From assembly GCF_013520865.1 (NCBI RefSeq), contig NZ_JACDXJ010000001.1:2037001-2101000 (forward strand): DNA of 64,000 nt, given 5' to 3'. Position 1 is the stretch's first letter, and each line of letters begins with the position of its first letter. The translations under genes and the position numbers were made by a program. Shown one piece after another: positions 63,813 through 64,000 of the stretch. The notes beneath the pieces are model-generated. The model was not told the DNA's origin. It made no database searches and saw nothing but the letters and a program-made list of their open reading frames with translations. Source of the DNA: Microvirga mediterraneensis. GTDB taxonomy: Bacteria; Pseudomonadota; Alphaproteobacteria; Rhizobiales; Beijerinckiaceae.

Positions 63813-64000
63813 CTACAAGTAGCTGGTCAAGGCAATACCGCTCAAGAGCGTCACCTCCCGCTTCGCCATGGAGCGCATCAAGTCCACCACGGCCTTCGTG
63901 CTGCGGTCGTGAGGGTTCCCAGCCCAGCCATGACGGTGGAGAACGGCGTGGAGCACCATGCCGGCTAAATGCACGACTGCTGATCCGAGGTTTAGATCTG
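63813..64000 (-). CDS. Possible C-terminal part of an unknown gene, cut by window edge
   Basis: A frame open from the window edge to TAG at 63813-63815, reading ...GMVLHAVLHRHGWAGNPHD and then MRSMAKREVTLLSGIALTSY. I do not recognise it. The 63 or so residues have no clear domain; it could be the end of a longer gene or a chance frame. It converges with tamB. Confidence 0.35.
   Translation of the reverse strand, partial: DLNLGSAVVHLAGMVLHAVLHRHGWAGNPHDRSTKAVVDLMRSMAKREVTLLSGIALTSYL

Overview
The window is GC-rich, densely coded chromosomal DNA from an alphaproteobacterium. Most signs point to the Rhizobiales/Hyphomicrobiales, with a Methylobacteriaceae-like member (for example Microvirga) as a guess. 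The evidence is a circularly permuted two-piece tmRNA gene, an alpha-type SspB, the hflK-hflC-degP / serB-miaA / ilvB-ilvN-ilvC gene neighbourhood and a Rhizobium-type rhamnose locus (rhaDI / rhaRSTPQUK). No phage, IS element, CRISPR array or plasmid function was seen.

Layout. 1-241: the 3' end of a cytochrome P450 gene. 255-1210 (minus): ssrA followed by sspB, which encodes the adaptor that delivers ssrA-tagged proteins to ClpXP. 1404-3539: thymidylate and folate genes (thyA, folA) with a DUF2293-like gene and a GNAT gene between them. 3675-7662: envelope protein quality control (hflK, hflC, a DUF2065 protein, a Do/DegP protease). 7839-12430: acsA, serB, miaA and an RMD1/DUF155 gene. 12490-17618: branched-chain amino acid synthesis (ilvB, ilvN, ilvC) with a leader-peptide attenuator before ilvB and a glutathione-transferase gene inserted between ilvB and ilvN. 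17804-22123: small membrane and soluble genes, dedA, pdxY, phzF-like, a NUDIX-like gene and a lipoprotein. 22349-24105: leuA behind a leucine-rich leader peptide. 24319-24394: tRNA-Lys(CUU).

24653-39183 is a respiratory block. A YdeP/FdhF-type molybdopterin oxidoreductase is followed by a complete alternative complex III (actABCDEF), an inverted monoheme cytochrome c gene, a caa3-type oxidase (coxB with a fused cytochrome c, and a coxA-coxC fusion) and two small membrane-protein genes. The expected electron path is quinol to ACIII hemes and Fe-S centres, then the cytochrome c domains, then the CuA/heme-copper oxidase. A second, separate cytochrome c oxidase with subunits II, I, two III-like proteins and IV lies at 52493-56900 on the minus strand.

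39188-50110 is a complete L-rhamnose uptake and breakdown locus: rhaD and rhaI on the minus strand, diverging from rhaR-rhaS-rhaT-rhaP-rhaQ-rhaU-rhaK. 50572-52435 holds a trans-aconitate-type methyltransferase and a DUF2189 membrane protein. 57516-63793 encodes the TamA/TamB outer-membrane assembly pair. The right edge carries the open end of an unidentified minus-strand frame.

The most interesting items are the ACIII-caa3 block with its extra genes, the ssrA-sspB pairing, and two unlabelled amino-acid leader peptides (before ilvB and leuA).
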